The notes under the pieces were generated by a model. That model searched no databases, was not told the origin of the DNA, and worked only from the letters and a program-made list of their open reading frames with translations. Below, piece by piece: positions 1-12,657 of a stretch of 64,000 bases of DNA (position 1 is its first letter; each line of letters begins with the position of its first letter). The stretch lies in the NCBI RefSeq assembly GCF_013184495.1, contig NZ_JAAOIY010000007.1, forward strand, positions 62,001 through 126,000, written 5' to 3'. A program made the position numbers and the translations under genes. The stretch comes from Sporosarcina jiandibaonis. GTDB taxonomy: Bacteria; Bacillota; Bacilli; Bacillales_A; Planococcaceae.

Positions 1-129
1 GGTGTCTGCGCGGAGTTGAAGCCCGCATGGTTGGAAAAGGATGACGGGCATTTTGTTGCGTGCCATCTCAATGATGTACAAGTAATGTCAAGAAGTGATG
101 CAATTCCAGTTCATGCCAAGTCGTCCTAA
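1..129 (+). CDS. Oligopeptide/dipeptide ABC transporter ATP-binding protein, C-terminal fragment
   Basis: The first 42 codons read in frame 1 to a TAA stop and give the tail of a protein whose start lies outside the window. The stretch CAELKPAWLEKDDGHFVACH has the Cys...Pro...Glu...His-x-Val-x-Cys-His pattern found at the C-terminus of OppD/OppF/DppD/DppF ATPases, where these cysteines belong to the family-specific C-terminal extension. Such ATPases power uptake of peptides at the cytoplasmic membrane. Only the tail is visible, so which subunit it is cannot be decided. The stop codon lies inside the stem of the following terminator hairpin. Confidence 0.6.
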   Translation, partial: GVCAELKPAWLEKDDGHFVACHLNDVQVMSRSDAIPVHAKSS

Positions 130-148
130 ATCCTAGGACGACTTTTTG
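118..148 (+). terminator. Intrinsic terminator of the ABC ATPase gene
   Basis: An 11-bp perfect stem (118-128 pairs with 134-144) with a 5-nt loop is followed by a run of T. The stem contains the stop codon of the upstream gene. Confidence 0.85.
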
Positions 149-261
149 TTCGTGTGAAAATGAAACATTTTTACATGTGAATCGTATAGTGTATTAGCCG
201 ATAGTTTAATAATTGGTTCCATATGGGTAAAGTACATATAAAATGAATGGAGAGTGGTAGC

Positions 262-840
262 TTGAGAAAAGTACTCGGACCGATTGCAGTAATCGTGGTT
301 ATACTTGTACTTCTCGGCGTGATGCTTGTTCCTAGCTATAACAAGTTTGTGACGTTGGAAGAAAATGTAGACCAATCATATGCGCAAGTCGAGAATCAAT
401 TGCAAAGAAGAGTGGACTTGATCCCGAACTTGGTGAATACCGTAAAAGGATTTGCCGAGCATGAGAGAGAAGTTATCGGGGACATTTCAGATGCCCGTGC
501 AAGATTAGCGGGTGCCCAAGGTCCAGAAGAGCAAGCGGCGGCGAATGATGCATTATCCGGCGCACTCGGCAGGCTACTGGTCGTTGTGGAAAATTACCCT
601 GATTTAAAAGCGAATGAAAACTTTCGTCAATTAATGGATGAACTCGCTGGAACTGAAAACCGAATTGGCGTGGCACGCCAAGACTATAATACTGAGGTTG
701 CTACATTCAACAAACGAGTCAAACGTTTTCCGGGGAATCTGACGGCATCTATATTTGGATTCGATGAAAAAGAATACTTTAAAGCGGATGAAGCTGCGAA
801 GGAAGTTCCAAAGGTTGATTTTGGGGATGACAAAAAGTGA
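262..840 (+). CDS. lemA: LemA family membrane protein
   Basis: The 192-residue product has one N-terminal membrane segment (about residues 4-24) followed by the LemA signature QRRVDLIPNLVNTVKGFAEH and a helical domain, a normal length for the family. LemA proteins are membrane anchored with a helical bundle; their biochemical role is unsettled. An ATG at 247 is in frame, but it sits inside the Shine-Dalgarno-like GGAGAGTGG (249-257), so TTG at 262 is the better start. The stop overlaps the start of the TPM gene by four bases, and lemA-TPM pairs are a common arrangement, which suggests that the two proteins work together. Confidence 0.85.
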   Translation: MRKVLGPIAVIVVILVLLGVMLVPSYNKFVTLEENVDQSYAQVENQLQRRVDLIPNLVNTVKGFAEHEREVIGDISDARARLAGAQGPEEQAAANDALSGALGRLLVVVENYPDLKANENFRQLMDELAGTENRIGVARQDYNTEVATFNKRVKRFPGNLTASIFGFDEKEYFKADEAAKEVPKVDFGDDKK

Positions 841-1616
841 TTGGCAAAATGATTCGACCTTTGATCGCACTTTGCCTATTATTTACTTATTCATCAACCG
901 CTTATGCAGCTGATATTCCCAAACCTGTAGGTCATATTTACGTGCAAGATTTCGCGAATCTTTTAAATGCGGAGCAGAAAGAAGAACTCGTCAATTACGG
1001 GATGCAGCTTGATGATGCCACAGGGGCTCAACTCGTCGTGATGACGGTCAATTCCCTTGAAGGGGAAACGATTGAAGAGTATTCGGTAAAAGTATTCCGA
1101 GAGTATGGAATCGGGCAAAAGGGCAAAAACAATGGCGTCCTTTTCCTAGTCGCCCCGAATGAAGGGGAATTGTGGATCACAACAGGGTACGGTTTAGAAG
1201 GCGCCTTGCCAGACGGGAAAATCGGAAGAATACGCGATCAATATGCATTTCCATATATGAGAGAAGGAAAATTCGATTTAGGAATCATGAACACGTATAA
1301 AGCGCTTTTTAATGAAATTGCAAAAGAATATAATTGGGACGGAGAATTTGCGCCTGTCCAAGCAAGTGAAAACTATGAAAATGAGTCCGATACAGGTATC
1401 CCATTTCCGATGATTATCTTTATTACCATTATTATATTAATGATGATGAGAAGACGAGGCGGCGGTGGTGGCGGACCCGGAGGACGTAGTGGCGGTCCGA
1501 TTTTCTTCCCCGGCTCATTCGGCGGTGGCAGTTCTGGTGGCGGCTTCGGGGGCGGCGGCTTCCGTGGCGGCGGAGGAGGTTCGACTGGCGGCGGCGGAGC
1601 AGGCGGACGATGGTGA
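837..1616 (+). CDS. TPM domain (YgcG-like) secreted/membrane protein with glycine-rich tail
   Basis: The 259-residue protein has a signal peptide ending near AYA-A, a TPM domain (about residues 30-175, starting PVGHIYVQDFANLLN), a transmembrane helix (about 185-200), an Arg-Arg-Arg stop-transfer and a glycine-rich tail ending in GGAGGRW. That order is typical of YgcG-type TPM proteins, whose domain is presented outside the membrane. The GTG start (837) overlaps the lemA stop, so the pair is probably translationally coupled. A GGGG motif 8 nt upstream supports GTG over the downstream ATG at 849. Molecular function is unknown; a thylakoid TPM relative assists photosystem II repair. Confidence 0.85.
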   Translation: MIGKMIRPLIALCLLFTYSSTAYAADIPKPVGHIYVQDFANLLNAEQKEELVNYGMQLDDATGAQLVVMTVNSLEGETIEEYSVKVFREYGIGQKGKNNGVLFLVAPNEGELWITTGYGLEGALPDGKIGRIRDQYAFPYMREGKFDLGIMNTYKALFNEIAKEYNWDGEFAPVQASENYENESDTGIPFPMIIFITIIILMMMRRRGGGGGGPGGRSGGPIFFPGSFGGGSSGGGFGGGGFRGGGGGSTGGGGAGGRW

Positions 1617-1632
1617 TTAATAAATTCTACAA

Positions 1633-1668
1633 GCGGCATGCAGTTTCTTATGCATGCCGCGCTTTTTA
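1633..1668 (+). terminator. Intrinsic terminator of the lemA-TPM operon
   Basis: A 10-bp perfect GC-rich stem (1633-1642 with 1651-1660) with an 8-nt loop is followed by GC and a T run. Confidence 0.85.
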
Positions 1669-1701
1669 CTTTATAATGGGCTAAAAAGAGTGGTGATAAA
1701 A

Positions 1702-1929
1702 ATGCATGTCACATTCTATACGAAGCCGAATTGCGGATTATGCGATGAGGCCAAGTTAATGATGCAGCTTGTACAAGAAGACTTCCCGTTCACATGGACG
1801 GAAATCGATATTCAATCGGATGATGAAATTCATGAAAAGTATATGCTGATGGTGCCTGTCATTGAGAAAGACGGAAACGTATTGTTATATGGAAACATCG
1901 GCTTTGTCGACATCGTCGAATTGTTTTGA
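1702..1929 (+). CDS. Glutaredoxin-like small thiol protein
   Basis: The 75-residue product begins MHVTFYTKPNCGLCDEAK, so it has a Cys-x-x-Cys active site at residues 11-14 directly after the first beta strand. It also has the cis-Pro region MVPVIEKDG, which fits a single glutaredoxin/thioredoxin-fold domain of the short DUF836-like type. An upstream in-frame ATG (1654) would place 16 extra residues over the preceding terminator, so ATG at 1702, with AGTGGTGAT just before it, is chosen. It lies directly upstream of cggR but ends before that promoter. The partner protein or exact redox role is not evident. Confidence 0.75.
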   Translation: MHVTFYTKPNCGLCDEAKLMMQLVQEDFPFTWTEIDIQSDDEIHEKYMLMVPVIEKDGNVLLYGNIGFVDIVELF

Positions 1930-1952
1930 AATAATAATTATCGACTTTTAAT

Positions 1953-1981
1953 TTGAAGTGTCAGAGAAAAAGAACTATACT
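1953..1981 (+). promoter_or_regulatory. Sigma-A promoter of the cggR-gapA glycolytic operon
   Basis: TTGAAG (1953-1958) and TATACT (1976-1981) are separated by exactly 17 bp. The predicted start, near 1988, lies upstream of the CggR operator and about 95 nt before cggR. Confidence 0.7.
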
Positions 1982-2022
1982 TAAGACACGAATAAAAATC
2001 AATCCTATTTTTTTGCTGTAGG

Positions 2023-2058
2023 TGGGACATTTTTAATTCGTGTGGGACGTTATTCGTC
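2023..2058 (+). promoter_or_regulatory. CggR operator (tandem half-site pairs)
   Basis: Two TGGGAC half-sites occur at 2023-2028 and 2043-2048, each followed after six bases by a weaker partner (AATT at 2035-2038 and CGTC at 2055-2058), with four bases between the two pairs. This reproduces the spacing of the Bacillus subtilis CggR operator as I remember it (CGGGAC-N6-TGTC-N4-CGGGAC-N6-TGTC). It lies between the promoter and cggR, so CggR bound here would block transcription of the operon. Confidence 0.75.
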
Positions 2059-2082
2059 CTGGTGGTTGGAGGTGGTATTGCT

Positions 2083-3114
2083 TTGGAGTTTTCGATGGAA
2101 GCCCAAAGTAAGCTCGTACCTGAAATGATGGAAGTCATGCAGGAAAGATACCGGATGCTGAAGTTTGTGAAGGTGGCAGGACCGATTGGTAGACGTTTAC
2201 TCGGTGAGATGTCCGGGTTGTCGGAACGTGAAACGCGTACGATGATGGACTTTTTACGAGAACAGCATTTAATCAGTGTTGCCAAAAACGGAACTACTAT
2301 AACAGCTGAAGGCAATAAAGTACTCGAAGCACTCGAATTGCCAATGGAAAAGTGGTCTGGACGTATTGCTTTAGCGAACCGGTTGACAGAACTTCTCGGT
2401 GTTCGATCCGTCAAAGTCGTGGCTGGTGACAGCGATGCGAACGACGGAGCGAAGAACTTGCTTGGGATGGCAGCAGCCAAAGAGTTTGTTTCCGGGCTAG
2501 GAGATGGAACAATAGTCGCTGTGACAGGCGGAAGTACAGTTGCATCGATTCCGAACTACATAAACAAAATGAGTGATTCAAGGGGATTGTTGTTTATAGC
2601 GGCAAGAGGCGGAGTCGGGGACGATATCGGATTGCAGGCAAATGTTATAGCTGCTTCCTTTGCCGAAGCGTGCGGAGGAACTTACAATACATTCTATTAT
2701 CCGGAATCGCTCAGCGAAGAAGCGCATGAAGCGTTTCGCAAAGAACCATCCGTTTTAAAAATGATTCAACTCTACGAAAAAGTAGACTGTGTATTGCACG
2801 GTATTGGTGATGCACAAACAATGGCAAACCTTCGCGGTTCAAATGCGGAAGAAAGGCACATGCTTGATGAGGAAGGTGCCAAAGGAGAAGCTTTCGGTTA
2901 TTATTTTGATCGAACGGGTAAAGTAGTACACCGTATTCGTACAGTCGGCATAAGGCCCGAACAGCTGAACAGAGTTCCGCTTCTTATTTCAATTGCAGGC
3001 GGGAAGAGTAAAGCCGGGGCGATATTATCGTACATGGCTACTGCACCGAAGCAAACGATTCTTGTCACAGATGAAGGCGCCGCGAATGAAATGATCAATC
3101 TGTTGACACAATAA
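2083..3114 (+). CDS. cggR: Central glycolytic genes regulator CggR (SorC/DeoR family)
   Basis: The 343-residue repressor has an N-terminal winged helix (about residues 25-85, including GPIGRRLLGEMSGLSERETR) and a C-terminal SorC-type sugar-phosphate-binding domain with the motif VAVTGGSTVASIP. In Bacillus, CggR represses its own operon and is released by fructose-1,6-bisphosphate; the same is inferred here from the operator upstream. GGAGGTGG (2068-2075) points to TTG at 2083 as the start; an in-frame GTG at 2062 lies upstream of this ribosome binding site. Length matches the family (about 340). It is the first gene of the glycolytic operon. Confidence 0.93.
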   Translation: MEFSMEAQSKLVPEMMEVMQERYRMLKFVKVAGPIGRRLLGEMSGLSERETRTMMDFLREQHLISVAKNGTTITAEGNKVLEALELPMEKWSGRIALANRLTELLGVRSVKVVAGDSDANDGAKNLLGMAAAKEFVSGLGDGTIVAVTGGSTVASIPNYINKMSDSRGLLFIAARGGVGDDIGLQANVIAASFAEACGGTYNTFYYPESLSEEAHEAFRKEPSVLKMIQLYEKVDCVLHGIGDAQTMANLRGSNAEERHMLDEEGAKGEAFGYYFDRTGKVVHRIRTVGIRPEQLNRVPLLISIAGGKSKAGAILSYMATAPKQTILVTDEGAANEMINLLTQ

Positions 3115-3156
3115 CAATGGTTACAAATGATAAAAACAATATTTGGAGGAATAAAC

Positions 3157-4164
3157 ATGACTTTAAAATTAGCAATTAACGGATTTGGAAGAATTGGACG
3201 CGTTGTATTTCGTGAAGCACTAAAATCTGAGGAAATCGAAATTGTAGCGATTAACGACTTAACAGATGCTAAAATGCTTGCGCATCTTTTAAAGTATGAC
3301 TCCGTTCACGGAACATTCGACGCAGAAGTAAGCGCAGACGGCGATGACTTAGTTGTAAACGGCAAGAAAATTCGCGTATATGAAGAAAGAGACCCTGCAG
3401 CACTTCCTTGGGGAGAGATAGGCGTTGACGTTGTAGTTGAATCAACAGGAAGATTCACTGACCAAGAATCGCTTTCAAAACACCTTGAAGCAGGCGCGAA
3501 GAAAGTAATCTGTTCTGCACCAGCGAAAGGCGATGTCACGACAATTGTAATGGGCGTTAACCATGAAGAATACGACCCGGCAAATGATAATATTGTATCA
3601 AATGCTTCATGTACGACAAACTGTCTTGCACCAGTTGTAAAAGTATTGAATGACAAATTCGGCGTTAAACGCGGTTTAATGACAACAGTTCATGCTTATA
3701 CAAACGACCAACACCTGCTTGACTTACCGCATTCGGATTACAGACGCGCACGTGCAGCTGCTGAATCAATGATCCCGACTAGTACAGGTGCTGCTTCAGC
3801 AGTAACGAAAGTAATTCCTGCGTTAGAAGGTAAGCTAGACGGAATGGCAGTTCGAGTTCCAACTCCAAACGTATCAATGGTTGACTTTGTAGCAGAACTG
3901 AACGAAAACGTAACAACTGAAGATGTGAACAATGCATTTAAAGACGCATCTGAAAACGAACTGAAAAATATCCTTGTTTATTCAGACGAGCCACTTGTTT
4001 CAATCGATTACAATGGCAACCCATCTTCATCAACAGTAGACGGACTATCAACAATGGTCCTCGGTGACAATATGGTGAAAGTTATTGCATGGTATGACAA
4101 TGAAACAGCTTATTCAGCACGTTGTATCGACTTAGCGCTTCATATGCACAGCAAAGGTCTATAA
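3157..4164 (+). CDS. gapA: Glyceraldehyde-3-phosphate dehydrogenase (glycolytic)
   Basis: The 335-residue enzyme oxidises and phosphorylates glyceraldehyde-3-phosphate using NAD+ in the cytoplasm. The N-terminal Rossmann motif is INGFGRIGR, the catalytic cysteine lies in SNASCTTNCLAP (about residue 152), and the C-terminal WYDNE motif is present. Position directly behind cggR identifies the glycolytic rather than the gluconeogenic (GapB) enzyme. TTTGGAGGA 7 nt upstream fixes ATG 3157; an in-frame ATG at 3127 lies before the ribosome binding site. A hairpin with a T run follows, so gapA mRNA may be more abundant than the distal genes. Confidence 0.97.
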   Translation: MTLKLAINGFGRIGRVVFREALKSEEIEIVAINDLTDAKMLAHLLKYDSVHGTFDAEVSADGDDLVVNGKKIRVYEERDPAALPWGEIGVDVVVESTGRFTDQESLSKHLEAGAKKVICSAPAKGDVTTIVMGVNHEEYDPANDNIVSNASCTTNCLAPVVKVLNDKFGVKRGLMTTVHAYTNDQHLLDLPHSDYRRARAAAESMIPTSTGAASAVTKVIPALEGKLDGMAVRVPTPNVSMVDFVAELNENVTTEDVNNAFKDASENELKNILVYSDEPLVSIDYNGNPSSSTVDGLSTMVLGDNMVKVIAWYDNETAYSARCIDLALHMHSKGL

Positions 4165-4210
4165 TCATAGCCAAAACGATTACAACCCCTTATCATGGTA
4201 ATGGGTAAGA

Positions 4211-4238
4211 GGAGCGGGGTACCCCGTTCCTTCTTTTT
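4211..4238 (+). terminator. Hairpin between gapA and pgk (partial terminator or mRNA stabiliser)
   Basis: A nearly self-complementary GC-rich segment (4211-4230) with GGGG/CCCC core is followed by TTCTTTTT. The pgk gene starts 28 bp later without an obvious promoter, so this would attenuate rather than end transcription, or protect the upstream cggR-gapA transcript. Confidence 0.6.
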
Positions 4239-4265
4239 AATTAAACTTGGAGGTGGCTATTTTTC

Positions 4266-5450
4266 ATGAAGTCAAAAAAGACGATGAAAGACATTGAACT
4301 TGAAGGACAACGCGTTTTTTGCCGAGTAGATTTTAACGTGCCAATGGAAGATGGGAATGTCACGGATGACACGAGAATACGTGCAGCCATTCCGACAATA
4401 AAATACTTAACAGATCAGGGTGCCAAAGTGATCCTGGCAAGCCATCTTGGGCGACCAAAAGGTGAAGTTAATGAAGAAATGCGTCTCACCGAAGCTGGAA
4501 AAAAACTTGCCGAGCTTATTAATCAACCAGTAAAAAAGCTAGACGAGTCAATTGGTGCAGATGTAGAAAATGCCATTTCAAAAATGGGAAATGGAGACAT
4601 AATTCTTTTAGAAAATGTACGCTTCCATGCAGGAGAAGAAAAAAACGACCCTGAATTAGCTAAAGAATTTGCGAAACTAGCAGACGTGTTTGTCAATGAT
4701 GCTTTTGGAGCCGCACACCGTGCACATGCTTCGACTGCGGGCATCGCTGAGCATCTTCCTGCCGTATCGGGATTACTGCTCGATAAAGAGTTAGATGTTC
4801 TCGGGAAAGCCCTTTCAAACCCGGAACGTCCATTCACTGCGATAATTGGCGGAGCGAAAGTTAAAGATAAAATTGGTGTTATTGATCATCTACTAGACAT
4901 TGTAGATAACTTGATTATTGGCGGCGGTCTTTCATACACGTTTTTGAAGGCGCAAGGCTATGAAATTGGAAAGTCTCTTCTAGAAGAAGACAAGATGGAT
5001 CTTGCTCTTTCATTCATGAAAAAGGCCGAAGATAATGGCGTTAAGCTATATCTGCCAATCGATGTAGTGGTTGCGGACGATTTTTCCGTGGATGCGAATA
5101 CAAAGGTTGTGGAATTGAACGCGATTCCAGAGGATTGGGAAGGTCTTGATATCGGACCGAAAACTGCGGATCTTTACGCGGATGTCATTGCCAACTCAAA
5201 GCTGATTATCTGGAATGGTCCGATGGGCGTATTTGAACTGAAGCCGTTTGAAAATGGAACAAAACGCGTGGCCGAAGCGATGGCTGACACTAACGGGTAT
5301 ACAGTGATCGGCGGCGGCGATTCAGCTGCAGCTGTTGAAAAGTTTAACGTCGGAGAAAAGATGGACCATATTTCAACTGGCGGAGGCGCTTCCCTTGAAT
5401 TCATGGAGGGAAAAGAATTACCAGGGGTTACAGCACTAGACGACAACTAA
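4266..5450 (+). CDS. pgk: Phosphoglycerate kinase
   Basis: The 394-residue cytoplasmic kinase transfers the acyl phosphate of 1,3-bisphosphoglycerate to ADP. The PGK signature [11 protein letters not shown] near residues 18-28, the substrate-binding HLGRPKG motif, and the nucleotide-binding C-terminal [12 protein letters not shown] motif with [10 protein letters not shown] are all present. Length is standard. GGAGGTGG lies 9 nt before the ATG. It is the third gene of the operon, and the stop is 14 bp before tpiA. Confidence 0.97.
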   Translation: MKSKKTMKDIELEGQRVFCRVDFNVPMEDGNVTDDTRIRAAIPTIKYLTDQGAKVILASHLGRPKGEVNEEMRLTEAGKKLAELINQPVKKLDESIGADVENAISKMGNGDIILLENVRFHAGEEKNDPELAKEFAKLADVFVNDAFGAAHRAHASTAGIAEHLPAVSGLLLDKELDVLGKALSNPERPFTAIIGGAKVKDKIGVIDHLLDIVDNLIIGGGLSYTFLKAQGYEIGKSLLEEDKMDLALSFMKKAEDNGVKLYLPIDVVVADDFSVDANTKVVELNAIPEDWEGLDIGPKTADLYADVIANSKLIIWNGPMGVFELKPFENGTKRVAEAMADTNGYTVIGGGDSAAAVEKFNVGEKMDHISTGGGASLEFMEGKELPGVTALDDN

Positions 5451-5464
5451 TCGGAGGGAATATT

Positions 5465-6218
5465 TTGCGAAAACGAATTATTGCAGGAAACTGGAAAATG
5501 TACAAAACAGCTGAAGAAGCAGAGAAATTTGCAGAAGTAGTAAAGGGTAAATTGCCTGTATCAGACCGCGTAGAAGCAATTGTATGCGCTCCAGCACTTT
5601 ATCTGACAAAACTTGTTGAACTTACCGAGGGCACTGCTCTGAACATCGGTGCACAAACGATGCATTCTGATAAAGAAGGTGCATTTACGGGCGAAGTAAG
5701 CCCGGCGATGTTGAAAAGTGTCGGTGTTAACCATGTGATTCTTGGTCACTCGGAACGTCGCGAATATTATAATGAAACTGATCAAACGGTGAACGATAAA
5801 GTTCATGCCGCGTTTGAATATGATCTAACTCCGATTGTATGTGTCGGGGAAACGCTTGAAGAACGTGAAAGCAACACAACTGTCGAAAAGGTTTCTCATC
5901 AAGTGAAGGAAGCTTTCAAAGCTGTTGAAGGGAATAACGCTAAAAAAGCGGTAATTGCTTATGAACCGATTTGGGCGATCGGCACTGGAAAAACGGCAAC
6001 TGCTGATGACGCGAACGAAGTGTGTGAAGCGATTCGCAGAACTGTTGGAGAACTATACGGCGAAGAAGTTGCCGATGCAGTTCGAATCCAATATGGCGGC
6101 AGCGTTAAACCAGAAAATATTGAAGAACTTCTATCCAAAGAACATATTGACGGAGCACTTGTTGGCGGTGCAAGCTTAGAACCTGAATCGTTCATCAAAT
6201 TGATCGAGGCGGGCGCTA

Positions 6219-6226
<8 letters not shown>
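5465..6226 (+). CDS. tpiA: Triosephosphate isomerase
   Basis: The 253-residue TIM-barrel enzyme interconverts dihydroxyacetone phosphate and glyceraldehyde-3-phosphate. GNWKMYK contains the catalytic lysine, GHSERR the catalytic histidine, and [14 protein letters not shown] the catalytic glutamate and flexible loop 6. The start is TTG, placed by CGGAGGGAA upstream. The last eight bases overlap gpmI, implying coupled translation. Confidence 0.97.
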
Positions 6227-9051
<2,825 letters not shown>

Positions 9052-9054
9052 TAG

Positions 9055-9082
9055 AAAAAACTCACTTCGGTGAGTTTTTTTA
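9055..9082 (+). terminator. Terminator of the glycolytic operon
   Basis: An 11-bp stem (9055-9065 with 9070-9080) is capped by a TTCG tetraloop and followed by T residues. Confidence 0.92.
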
Positions 9083-9113
9083 GCTATATTGTATGACTAG
9101 TCAAAAATAAAGG

Positions 9114-9142
9114 TTGTCACAATTGTTTCTATTTGGTAAAAT
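9114..9142 (+). promoter_or_regulatory. Sigma-A promoter upstream of secG
   Basis: TTGTCA (9114-9119) and TAAAAT (9137-9142) have a 17-bp spacer and lie about 40 bp before the secG start, immediately after the eno terminator. Confidence 0.7.
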
Positions 9143-9182
9143 AGTACTTGTTGTGAAGTTCTATTCAGGAGGTGGAAACAAA

Positions 9183-9410
9183 ATGCATGCTTTGCTGATG
9201 ACACTGCTTTTAATCGTAGCATTAGCTTTAATTGTAGTCGTATTATTACAATCCGGATCAAGTGCAGGTCTTTCAGGAGCCATCTCAGGTGGGGCTGAAC
9301 AACTATTCGGAAAACAAAAAGCTCGTGGACTCGACTTAGTCCTACAACGTGTAACCATAGTGCTAGCAGTTTTGTTTTTCGTACTGGCTATTTTAGTGGT
9401 TAAGTTTTAA
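9183..9410 (+). CDS. secG: Protein translocase subunit SecG
   Basis: The 75-residue protein has two transmembrane helices (about residues 3-21 and 53-73) flanking the SecG loop [20 protein letters not shown]. SecG assists the SecYE channel in protein export. AGGAGGTGG ends 7 nt before ATG 9183; an in-frame upstream start at 9114 would lie within the promoter, so it is rejected. Gene order secG-esterase-rnr-smpB-ssrA is the usual one in Bacillales. A hairpin with a T run follows. Confidence 0.93.
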   Translation: MHALLMTLLLIVALALIVVVLLQSGSSAGLSGAISGGAEQLFGKQKARGLDLVLQRVTIVLAVLFFVLAILVVKF

Positions 9411-9443
9411 CTTAAAAATCAAGTTATTTAAATAAACATTATC

Positions 9444-9481
9444 GCCTGACATTCCACTTCAGAATGGTCAGGCATTTTTTT
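9444..9481 (+). terminator. Terminator after secG
   Basis: GCCTGAC (9444-9450) pairs with GTCAGGC downstream, with a further ATTC/GAAT extension across one bulge, followed by eight T residues that run into the next ribosome binding site. Confidence 0.8.
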
Positions 9482-9494
9482 TGGAGGTAGAACA

Positions 9495-10241
9495 ATGAGG
9501 ATCGCACAACCAAAACCATTCTTTTTTGAACAAGGGAAACGAGCAGTTTTGTTGCTTCATGGTTTTACGGGAACTTCAGCTGATGTTCGGATGCTTGGAA
9601 GATTTCTCGAGAAAAAAGGATATACATCACTAGCACCGCATTATCGAGGGCACGGAGTTCCGCCTGAAGAATTAATAAAAACAGGTCCGGAGCAGTGGTG
9701 GGAAGATGCACTTGCAGGTTATAATAAACTGGTAGAGGCTGGATATAATGAAATCGCTGTCGCAGGTTTGTCACTTGGAGGCGTATTTTCACTAAAATTA
9801 GGGTATAACAAACCATTAAAGGGTATTGTAACTATGTGCGCACCTATGACCATGCGCACGACGGATATTATGTTCCAAGGCGTCCTTGAATATGCCGAAG
9901 AATATAAGAAATATGAAGGCAAAGATCAAGATGTGATTGACCGTGAAGTTGCACGGTTGCGCGAACAAACAATGCCATCATTACCCGACTTGCGTGAACT
10001 CATTTATAATGTAAGCGAAAATGTCGAGCAAATTTATTCGCCAATATTTGTCACGCAAGGTACGCTTGATACGGTTATTAACCCTGACTCTGCCACTTAT
10101 ATTTATGAACAGACACAATCGGTTGAAAAACAGATTAAGTGGTATGAAAAATCAGGACATGTAATTACACTCGGTCCAGAAAAAGAACAACTTCATGAAG
10201 ACGTCTTTGAATTCCTTGAATCTCTGGATTGGAACGTGTGA
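9495..10241 (+). CDS. est: Carboxylesterase (Est30/YvaK type alpha/beta hydrolase)
   Basis: The 248-residue cytoplasmic hydrolase shows the oxyanion motif [10 protein letters not shown], the nucleophile elbow GLSLGG (Ser about residue 95), the acid in GTLDTVI and the catalytic histidine in SGHVITL. Size and order match the monomeric carboxylesterases found next to rnr in Bacillus and Geobacillus. Natural substrate is unknown. GGAGGTAG precedes the ATG, overlapping the end of the secG terminator. A gap of 45 bp separates it from rnr. Confidence 0.9.
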   Translation: MRIAQPKPFFFEQGKRAVLLLHGFTGTSADVRMLGRFLEKKGYTSLAPHYRGHGVPPEELIKTGPEQWWEDALAGYNKLVEAGYNEIAVAGLSLGGVFSLKLGYNKPLKGIVTMCAPMTMRTTDIMFQGVLEYAEEYKKYEGKDQDVIDREVARLREQTMPSLPDLRELIYNVSENVEQIYSPIFVTQGTLDTVINPDSATYIYEQTQSVEKQIKWYEKSGHVITLGPEKEQLHEDVFEFLESLDWNV

Positions 10242-10286
10242 AAATGAGTAGAAATGGTCATGCTTTATTGAAAAGGAGGGATGCAA

Positions 10287-12608
10287 ATGGATAATTATGA
10301 ACAAGAACTGAGGCAAAGAATATTGTCTCTGATGAAAGAAGAATCATACAAACCGCTTACTGTACAAGAAATACAGGAATTACTGGGGTTTGAACAAGCA
10401 GCCGAATTTAAAGAATTGGTGAAAATGCTAGTCCAGCTTGAACAAAGCGGACATTTAATTCGCTCGAGAACGAATCGATACGGCGTCCCTGAGAGAATGA
10501 ATCATGTACGAGGAAAATTTATCGGCCATGCAAAGGGTTTCGGTTTTGTTGCGCCCGACACTGAAGGAATGGATGATATTTTCATACCGCCACATGAAGT
10601 CAATGGGGCGATGAACGGAGACATCGTACTTGTACGCGTTTCAGGAGGCAGTTCTGGAGATCGCCGCGAAGGAACGATAACACGAATTGCAGAAAGAAAA
10701 ACAACGAAAATTGTTGGAACCTATCAAGATAATAAAGGCTTTGGATTTGTTGTTCCGGATGATAAAAAGCTGCCAATGGACGTATTCATCCCCAAAGGGA
10801 GTTCACTTGATGCGGTTGAGGGCCATAAAGTAATCGCTGAAATAACTGAGTGGCCAGACGATACGAAGTCCGCAACAGGAATGATCACGCAAATACTAGG
10901 CCACCGAAACGATCCGGGTGTCGATATTTTATCGATCATTTATAAACATGGAATCACAATTGAATTTCCAGAAGACGTATTAAACCAAGCCAATAAAATC
11001 TCCGATACAGTCGAAGAAGAAGACTTGTTCAAACGTCGCGATTTGCGCGAAGACATGGCGATTACAATTGACGGGGCAGATGCAAAAGATTTGGATGATG
11101 CGATCGCAGTCGCTAAAAACGAAGATGGAACGTACACATTATCTGTCCATATCTCTGATGTCAGTTATTATGTAACGGAAAATTCACCAATGGATGATGA
11201 AGCTTATGAACGCGGGACAAGCGTCTATTTAACAGACCGTGTCATCCCGATGTTGCCGCATAAACTTTCCAATGGGATTTGTTCGTTAAATCCAGGGGTC
11301 GATCGACTGACGCTTTCATGTGTCATGAAAATCGATCAGAACGGTAAAGTGATTGACCATGAGATATTTGAAAGTGTCATTAATTCGAAAGAACGAATGA
11401 CGTACTCGGATGTTTATAAAATAATCGAAGAAAAAGATGAAGAATTGATCGCGAAGTATGCACATATCGTGCCTATGCTGAACGACATGGCGGATCTTGC
11501 GAAAATCTTGAAAACGAAACGAATCGACCGCGGAGCCATCGATTTTGACTTCAAGGAATCAAAAATCCTTGTGGATGAAGAAGGTTGGCCGACAGACGTT
11601 GTCATTGTCGAGCGTACGGTTTCGGAAAAGTTAATCGAAGAGTTCATGCTTGCGGCGAACGAAACAGTTGCTGAGCATTTCCATTGGCTTCAAGTACCGT
11701 TTATTTACCGGATTCATGAAAATCCTAAAGCTGAGAAATTGCAAAAGTTCTTTGAGTTCTTGACGAATTTCGGCGTGGTGGTCAAAGGAACGGGCAATGA
11801 TGTCCATCCGCGCGCGCTGCAGGAAATTGTCGAATCCATTCAAGGCATGCCGGAAGAAACAGTTATTTCCACAATGCTCTTGCGCTCCATGCAACAAGCG
11901 AAATATTTCGAGGAAAGTTTAGGACATTTCGGGTTATCAACTGAGTTCTATACGCATTTTACAGCGCCGATTCGTCGATACCCGGACTTGATCGTTCATC
12001 GTTTAATCCGTACGTATCTAATCGAAAAAGATGTTTCTTCACAGACAATCGAACATTGGAATGCAGTGTTATCAGAAATAGCAGAACATACGTCTGAACG
12101 CGAGCGTCGTGCTGTCGATGCTGAACGAGACACTGAGTCCCTGAAACAAGCTCAATTTATGCTTGATAAAATTGGCGAAGAGTTTGAAGGGGTCGTTTCT
12201 TCTGTTACGAATTTCGGATTGTTTGTTGAGCTGGAGAATACAATCGAAGGGCTTGTCCACGTCTCGTACATGACTGATGATTATTATCGATTTGACGATA
12301 GACAAATGATGATGATCGGCGAGCATACAGGGAAGCAATTCAGAATCGGTGCTGAAGTGACGGTCAGGGTTGTTGCTGTGAAACCAGAAGAATCGGCAAT
12401 CGATTTTGAACTTGTAGGAATGAAGCAATCATTCCACCGCACGCGGAGAGAGTCGCCTAAAGTAATCCACGCGAAGAAACAAAATGGTTCAGGCAAACAA
12501 TCAGATAAACAGAAAGGTAAAAGAAAGTCCCAAGCTACGAATAATAAGAAGAAATTTTATGAAGGCGTCGCCAAAAAAACAAAGAAAAAACCTAGAAAAA
12601 GAAAATGA
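10287..12608 (+). CDS. rnr: Ribonuclease R
   Basis: The 773-residue 3'-5' exoribonuclease degrades structured RNA and acts with tmRNA in quality control. In order it has an N-terminal helix-turn-helix-like region, two cold-shock domains (with [12 protein letters not shown] and [11 protein letters not shown]), the RNB catalytic domain with [17 protein letters not shown] carrying the metal aspartates, an S1 domain (about residues 625-710, [15 protein letters not shown]), and a basic Lys/Arg-rich tail. AAGGAGG lies 2 nt before ATG 10281 and 8 nt before ATG 10287, so the second is the likely start. Confidence 0.95.
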   Translation: MDNYEQELRQRILSLMKEESYKPLTVQEIQELLGFEQAAEFKELVKMLVQLEQSGHLIRSRTNRYGVPERMNHVRGKFIGHAKGFGFVAPDTEGMDDIFIPPHEVNGAMNGDIVLVRVSGGSSGDRREGTITRIAERKTTKIVGTYQDNKGFGFVVPDDKKLPMDVFIPKGSSLDAVEGHKVIAEITEWPDDTKSATGMITQILGHRNDPGVDILSIIYKHGITIEFPEDVLNQANKISDTVEEEDLFKRRDLREDMAITIDGADAKDLDDAIAVAKNEDGTYTLSVHISDVSYYVTENSPMDDEAYERGTSVYLTDRVIPMLPHKLSNGICSLNPGVDRLTLSCVMKIDQNGKVIDHEIFESVINSKERMTYSDVYKIIEEKDEELIAKYAHIVPMLNDMADLAKILKTKRIDRGAIDFDFKESKILVDEEGWPTDVVIVERTVSEKLIEEFMLAANETVAEHFHWLQVPFIYRIHENPKAEKLQKFFEFLTNFGVVVKGTGNDVHPRALQEIVESIQGMPEETVISTMLLRSMQQAKYFEESLGHFGLSTEFYTHFTAPIRRYPDLIVHRLIRTYLIEKDVSSQTIEHWNAVLSEIAEHTSERERRAVDAERDTESLKQAQFMLDKIGEEFEGVVSSVTNFGLFVELENTIEGLVHVSYMTDDYYRFDDRQMMMIGEHTGKQFRIGAEVTVRVVAVKPEESAIDFELVGMKQSFHRTRRESPKVIHAKKQNGSGKQSDKQKGKRKSQATNNKKKFYEGVAKKTKKKPRKRK

Positions 12609-12657
12609 TGCCGGAGTGACGATTGCTGTCCCCGGCACATAATAGGGGGAAGAATCG

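Noticed and set aside
1373-1639. Minus-strand proline-rich frame opposite the TPM gene
   Set aside because: It is the antisense of a glycine-rich tail, has no start signals, and overlaps the terminator.
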